Source of the DNA: Endomychus coccineus
Taxonomy: Eukaryota > Arthropoda > Insecta > Coleoptera > Endomychidae
NCBI GenBank assembly: GCA_958510875.1
Contig: OY294068.1
Span: forward strand, 197,866,315 to 197,930,314
Direction of reading: 5' to 3'
Length of the DNA stretch: 64,000 bases
Part shown: in pieces, positions 58,576-64,000 of the stretch
Numbering within the stretch: the stretch's first letter is position 1
Layout: each line of letters starts with the position of its first letter
Position numbers and translations under genes: made by a program
Notes under the pieces: model-generated
The model's database searches: none
Told to the model about the DNA's origin: nothing
Seen by the model: only the letters and a program-made list of their open reading frames with translations

Positions 58576-58619
58576 CAATTATTCAATCAATCAAAACGAG
58601 GGTCGTCAAGTCTACAGCA

Positions 58620-59960
58620 CATAGGCAGATTGGTTGGGTTCATTGTGCGCCGCTTAATGCAAGACTCAATCCAGCAGGCCTAAGGCAGTGCCGTATCCTG
58701 GAATTCTGCACGGACTGCTATCTCTGGCAGCATGTATGCGCTGCTGAGGTGTTGCAGTATAAGAGTGGCCAGTGCTGGACATTCTACAAGTATGTGAGAG
58801 GCTGTTTCTCCCATCTCTCCAGGTCTACTACAAATGATAGTGTCGCTTTGGGCGAGAACTCCGCAATGTGGAGCTTCGCCTGCTTCATGTCGGGGGCACC
58901 ACACCAGACCGAGAGCCACTGCCTATCCAGTAGCTCTCTGAAGGCGTGGAGCACGGTGATCGATGAGAGTAGTGCTTAGGGAACCTCGTTTGGCCAGTTA
59001 ATCGGCTCGTTACTTTTCACGCCAGAGTAGCAGGTACTCATACTAGCTGAAGTTTGTTCCTTCTGGCTAATTCAGCAAAAGTCTCTCTGCACTCCAAAAC
59101 AACCCTAGAAGTCACTCTATGGGCACGAAGTACCCCCAGGACTGCGAGCCCTTGTTCTCTCAGGCCCTCTGGTACTTGGAACCTGACAACGGGCGCAATC
59201 GCATCCTGCTTCAGTCGTAGGATCGGACAGCTTCCAGTACCCCAATTTTACCAAGACGCCAGACTCGGCTCGGTAAGCCCCACCAGGATCTTCAGAACTC
59301 TAGTGGGGCGGTCCTCATAATCCCCGTTATCCCCACGCAGGCGAGTCGCTTAGTCTTATCCAGCACTAGACAGAACCGTTTTCGTGGCTGGACGCCAGGA
59401 GCGGATCATGGCCGTGTAGGTGCAGTGCAGAAGCCGTGGCCGAAAACCTCATATGTTTTGCGGAAGCTCTTCTGTATACCCATGAGGATGCAACAGCCTT
59501 CTTCACCCGTGATTCCAGGTTCATTTAACAGCTCAGTTTAGCATCGAGGATAACTCCAAGGTACTTAACTGAGCCTTCCAGGTGCAAGATCCTCCCGAAC
59601 ATACGAATGTCTGATAGGGGTCCTAGTTTCCATTTATTCGTGAAAAGAACCACTTCGGTCTTTTCAGGATTCACCATGGGTTCCCCAATCCGACCCCAGC
59701 CATGTCGTCTGCGTAGGCTTGGGCATAACGCCCAGCCTCATACAGCTTGATTATCAAACTGTCTACTACCAGGCACCAAAGGAGCGGATAAAATTCTTCT
59801 CCCTGAGGACACCCTTGGGTGCCATGTGTACATGCAACGCTACCATTAAGGTGTGACATTATCGCTCCCTGCGAGAGGATGGTATTGATCCACTTAACTA
59901 AGGTATGATCGATTCGATATCTCTCCCCAGCATGGCACATGAACTAGAAGGTAGGTAATG
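58620..59960 (-). pseudogene. R1/I-type LINE relic: RT, RNase H and tail
   Basis: The minus strand shows HTLVKWINTILS, QGCPQGEEFYPLLWCLVVDS and YAQAYADDMAG (59690-59900, RT motifs B-C with intact YADD). Then come EKTEVVLFTNKW and VLKILVGLTEPSLA. The RNase H piece reads ECRETFAELARRNKLQLV (~59060), followed by a C-terminal cysteine-containing region at 58680-58900 (ICSRPGEMGETASHILVECP). Several stops and frame changes make it inactive. It is the most extensive copy of the family also seen at 9.96, 25.5, 37.7 and 63.6 kb. Confidence 0.75.
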
Positions 59961-61062
59961 GTGGTAACAGCTGTTACAAACAGACTCAAGGATGAAAGCA
60001 ATAAAGTGATAACCTCGTCAAAATCGCTATCAAGGACACTTTGTAGCAACAGATTCGTCAAATTTCGAACATACATACAGCCATCTAAATCATCTTTCAA
60101 TAAAGACACAGCGTTAACAAACTGTATAGCGAGATTATTATTGAGGACATATATACTTAGCAGAACAATAAAGAATATAACGACCGATTAACAACTATTG
60201 TTCATCAAATCACAATTACATGATGATATCACATCATTCCATTCCTGATTCTGGTGCATCCGCAGCTTCCATATTTCCCCGATTTCAGTCCATGCGAACT
60301 ATTGAAATCTACCTGAAAGGGATCTAATGAAACAATTCAATCCGAGAGTAACATCATTGTTTTCGGAACTGGGAACGAACAAATTCGGTACAAACTCACA
60401 TTAATGTTTTCCAGAATAAATAAATCTAATAACGCGCTAAATACGATACAAATAAAATTATATTTGCTGGATAAGATGTTTCAACTCGATTTGGAAGCTC
60501 GGTAAAATCTAGCTAGCGGCTATTATTTTCAATTTTAAGAGTGAAATTTGCAAGGATTTTTTTTCACCGGTGACACAATATACAAATGAAAACAAATCTT
60601 TACCGTGCGACATTGCCGAGACAGAATTACGGAGCACCGTCTGGAACACCTTAGGCAATTCAAACATGCCATTCCTTCCTTATATATTAAAACTGGAAAA
60701 GGTTTGTTTACTCGGAACAAAATAAAATTCACAAAACAAATATATCCTGCGTGCATTGAGATAACCACCCGCAGCTGTTTGACTCTTTACTATTCAAATA
60801 TCTACCTTTCAAGAACATTCCTTTTCGTTTGTAAAATGCCTACGGAATTACAGTTTCGACTGTGGTTCATTGACAGCTCTAATTTTAACTTCTTCACCAG
60901 CAAATATGCGCGAAATTATAGCGATGGCTCAAACAATTGAGCTTCCATACCTTTTAGGAAGATAAAAGTGTTCGTCAAAGTCAAAGTCCATAATCAAATG
61001 TGATTGTGGTCGAAAACTGTTGAAGGAAAAAATCCAGTTATAATGGCAGATTTTATAATATA
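59961..61062. other. No recognised gene
   Basis: Open frames of 60-110 codons occur on both strands but none shows a domain. Confidence 0.4.
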
Positions 61063-61299
61063 CTATCTGACCCGGCAAACGTTGTATTGCCATGTAAATA
61101 ATTTCTAGAGAATTTCTAGTTAAAAAATAACTAACTTATTGGAAGTGTGTAAGGATGTGGTATATGAGTGAAAAAGGCATGGAGCGCTGTGAACGATGAG
61201 GGAATATAAAAATAACAAAACACCAAACATTAATTTTTTGAATTTATTATAATTTATTTTAAGTAATAATTATTTATATCATTAATTCATTACATAATG

Positions 61300-61550
61300 T
61301 TAATCTCTTAATGCTACAGCGTGAACAATATTTTTAGTTAGCCCGTCTTCAGCTAATACAAACAAACTTGATGGTTTACCCACTCGAGAGCATGCAACGT
61401 ATAATTGTCCGTGTGAAAAACATGGTGTGCTCAAATCTAAGTCACAAACAGACATTGTTTGGCCTTGGGATTTATTAATAGTCATTGCGAATGCCAATCT
61501 AATCGGAAATTGGATTGGCACATCTGTGGTTATAATATGTATTCGTGGTA
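61300..61550 (-). pseudogene. Helitron helicase C-terminal piece
   Basis: Reads RLAFAMTINKSQGQTMSVCD, STPCFSHGQLYVACSRVG and KNIVHAV before the stop. These are the last conserved motifs of PIF1-type SF1 helicases found in Helitron RepHel proteins (INKSQGQT and YVA-SR-). It follows ILIPRIHI, which should join the piece at 62158-62542. Confidence 0.85.
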
Positions 61551-61558
61551 TTAATATA

Positions 61559-62149
61559 TTTTTGTAATTTGCCTCCATTTTGATTTTCTAATTGACCCAT
61601 TAACGAACGCAACGTCATCACTCGCCGTGTCTTAATATCCAAATAGGAACGGAACTTTTTACGAAAATATGTAGGTTGGCGAGCTTGATGCGGAATTATC
61701 TTGTCATCATTATGTCAGTTTAAATGACAGTGTCGAGCGTCAACAACTCAAGAAGAGAAAGTCGCCGACGTGTCCAGTGGAAAAATTGATTTCAGCTAAT
61801 ACTCAATATGGTTTAGATATTTGTACTAATAGTCATTTTCTAGTGTTATTCTTCCATATTCATGGTTTGTGACAGAATTTTGATGAAACGAAAAGCGATC
61901 ACAGAACCACTAAATCAAATTTTCACTTTCAAAATTAAGATGTTACCAACCACCATAAAAATCCCTAAATGGACTAAATTGAACATTTTTGTTTAAAAAC
62001 GGCATAAAAAGGACAAATTACAAAAAATAGTATAAACAACTCGTTTCTAAGACCTTGAAGCACTCATTCTTTAAAAAAACTCGTGGCTTCGCCACTCGTT
62101 TTTTAAACTTGAATTCGTGCTTTAAGACGAGTCTTAGGAAACTCGTTCT
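61559..62149. mobile_element. 591-bp insertion inside the Helitron helicase
   Basis: 'ttaatata' occurs at 61551-61558 and 62150-62157, bracketing non-coding sequence that splits the helicase between GEIV and LIPRI. This fits an 8-bp target duplication. Near its high-coordinate end is a palindrome (CGTGGCTTCGCCACTCG, ~62084-62100) and repeated 'aacgagt' motifs. Inverted termini were not found, so the type is unknown. Confidence 0.6.
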
Positions 62150-62157
62150 TTAATATA

Positions 62158-62542
62158 CTATTTCCCCTCGAAACTTGCCATTTAAAATGGTGGCTTCGAT
62201 AACGTTTTTCATTAATTTTTTAATGACTAATCGCGTACCGTTGCACATCCGTGGCGGGTTCAAATTACGAAGCAAAATAATTGTTGATCCAACCTCCAAT
62301 TGTAAGTTATGCTGTGGCATGCCTGGCAAATCCAGTGAGTTCAAAAACTCTGTTGGAAAATTTACAGCTTCAGTGGCATCGCAAATTGTATCAATAGATT
62401 TATATGATACCAAGTCCTCTGGCAATAACTGTTGTATCTTCAGATTCAAAATGTCTACGTCCACATTTTTTGCCGCTAAAATTGCTTTTTCTGCAAGCCA
62501 CTCGAGATTTATGTAATTCGTGTGTACATCGGGTAGACGCAT
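62158..62542 (-). pseudogene. Helitron helicase internal piece
   Basis: Reads YKSIDTICDATEAVNFPTEF, LNSLDLPGMPQHNLQLEVGS and LLRNLNPPRMCNGTRLVI, then GKFRGEI. This is the region of Helitron PIF1-type helicases directly before the final motifs. The upstream helicase and Rep portions are gone. Confidence 0.85.
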
Positions 62543-62891
62543 GGAGGGGATAACTTACCAAGTGATAGTAATTGATGTTATCGAGCGGGATAAAAAATGA
62601 TAAAATTATTAAAATGACTATTAAAAACAGGGGTTGGTGATAGAAGAGTGAAAATTCAGGGTTGTATGTATTTTTTGATGCAACATGATAAAAAAATAAA
62701 GAAACAAAATTTTATCAGAAAAAAAAAATTTTTTGGGGTGGACACCCCATATCACTTAGGGGTTTGAAAGATAGATAGTAGCCGATTCTCAGACTAACTG
62801 AATATGCATAAAAAATTTCATAAGAATCGGTAGAGGCGTTTCGGAGGAGTATAGGAACGAACATTGTGACACGAGAATTTTATATATTAGA

Positions 62892-63589
62892 TTAGAGATT
62901 CTCTTTATTCTCAAGCGACTACGGCGAAAAGATTCCTAATTTTGGTCCAGATATTTGTATGTAGAATAAAAATGGCACAAACTGGATATACAGTGTCCTT
63001 CATGAAGTTGGCATCATATGACAAACTTTTAATAATAATTTATTTTGAAATTCGACATTGAGTTGTGCTTTAAAACAACACAGGATTCAGTATCGCCTCG
63101 TGCCGTTGGACGAATTCGGGGGGAATTGCCTCGATCATTGGCAAAGCTGTGGGCAGCCATTTATTCTTCAGGATCCTCTCGTTCAGGCATGCCTTCTCAC
63201 CTGTACAAGACACACAATACCCTGCATAGGTCAAGGTCTTGCAGCCCATAGGGAAAGCCTAGCCTCACAATACTTGAGGCAGTATCAATTTTGAAATTCA
63301 GCTATCATTTTCACAAGAGACTAATATATAAAAAAGGCACATAAGGCTTGCTTGAAGGAGGTATCCAGTATGGTGGGAAAAGGGACGGTTGTTTTCTCTA
63401 TGAATAATAACTAAGTTGATCAATTATAGGCTAATATTTTCAAATGTTATGGTCATATAGTTTTAATGCGTGCATTTGCTCTAAATTACCGCCATTGCAG
63501 TATATATATTCATACTTTCAATGTTAAAGTATGATGTACATTTCGACGCATGAATTTAATTTTTATTTCATATTAAGCCATGACAAAGG
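62892..63589. other. No recognised gene
   Basis: Two overlapping short frames at 63045-63294 have no recognisable domain; the rest is AT-rich. Confidence 0.4.
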
Positions 63590-63802
63590 ACACATTATTT
63601 GAATTTATTTATCAGTAGGGTTGTTTTGGGGTACAGGGACGTTCTGGCTCAATCAGCCAGAAGGAACAGACTTCAGCTTGTATGGATACTGGCCTACTCT
63701 GGTGTGAAAAAAATGAAGTGGCTGATATATTGTTCAAACGGGATTCCCTACGTACCACTGGATTCTGCGCCCTCAGACCTCAGAAGACGACTCATATCCT
63801 AG
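63590..63802 (+). pseudogene. R1/I-type LINE RNase H fragment
   Basis: Reads SRVVLGYRDVLAQSARRNRL, then QLVWI and YSGVKK. It matches the ARRNKLQLV block at ~59060 and so belongs to the same family, here on the plus strand. It is short and lacks RT on this strand. Confidence 0.6.
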
Positions 63803-63839
63803 TAGAATGATCAGTACTGGTGGATGCTACTATGGTGGC

Positions 63840-64000
63840 TTTGTGAGGATTGATATTTAATTCCTCGTCCATCTTATTATCAGGCCTATCACCTCTTGTA
63901 TTCGATCTCTGACCATGGTGTTGTATTTTCCTGGAGCCAAGGCGACCATGTCATCGGAATAACCAAGGGTTCTTTATCCTTTGTGCTGAAGGGCTCTCCG
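63840..64000 (-). pseudogene. R1/I-type LINE RT fragment at the window edge
   Basis: The minus strand reads YSDDMVALAPGKYNTMVRDR, then IQEVIGLIIRWT before a stop. YSDD is the catalytic box and the following helix fits R1/I-type RT. The fragment continues past the window end and points away from the RNase H piece beside it. Confidence 0.6.

Larger units (their letters stand above)
61063..62891 (-). mobile_element. Helitron, internally deleted
   Basis: In element sense the 5' end is TCTAATATATAAAATTCTCG (from 62891), preceded by A. The 3' end is a hairpin GGCAA...TTGCC (~61076-61093) followed 11 bases later by ATAG (61066-61063) and a T; ATAG would be a mutated CTRG. Insertion between A and T with no duplication fits Helitrons. 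Only the C-terminal part of the helicase remains, in two pieces at 61300-61550 and 62158-62542, split by a nested insertion. The replication-initiator part is missing. Confidence 0.8.

Overview
This is AT-rich insect nuclear DNA that is almost entirely repeats and mobile elements. Interspersed TTAGG repeats, the insect telomere motif, and a CBM39 (beta-1,3-glucan recognition) domain point to an insect. I cannot name the order or species. No rRNA, tRNA, operon or CRISPR signal was seen. The only open frames that look like intact host genes are a short secreted single-CBM39 protein (15578-15952) and an orphan ORF of about 140 codons (20617-21039).

Layout. 1-2613: head-to-tail short elements with poly(A) tails fused to TTAGG repeats, plus a TTAGG-linked tandem repeat. 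2614-4636: a P-superfamily element with a broken THAP domain, 8-bp target duplication and a paralogous empty site. 6.3-12.8 kb: two inverted relics of an R2-like retrotransposon (RT plus restriction-like endonuclease), a fold-back element with hammerhead-like arms, and an RNase H relic of an R1/I-type LINE. 14.2-19.6 kb: a tandemly duplicated hAT tail, the CBM39 gene, three fold-back elements and a canonical hammerhead ribozyme (19052-19095, minus). 21.2-25.8 kb: a solo LTR between two copies of a 400-bp repeat, a second P-superfamily element with a transposase exon, and an R1-type RT relic.

28.9-38.2 kb: a rearranged mariner derivative, LINE relics, and a 2.09-kb DNA element with about 700-bp terminal inverted repeats around an unassigned ORF. 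39.7-43.6 kb: a nearly complete two-ORF LINE with one clear ORF2 frameshift. 45274-53216: a complete Ty3/Gypsy-class LTR retrotransposon on the minus strand, with equal-length and apparently identical 1620-bp LTRs, intact gag and pol, and a -1 gag/pol overlap. Its LTR end contains a tandem copy of its own primer-binding-site junction. 53.2-55.9 kb: a Penelope-like relic and a ~95-bp satellite. 58.4-64 kb: hAT and R1/I-type relics, and a Helitron (61063-62891) with helicase remnants split by a nested insertion.

The window reads as a nested record of transposition. The youngest insertion appears to be the Gypsy-class element; most others are decayed. All assignments come from motifs read by eye; no database search or folding program was run.
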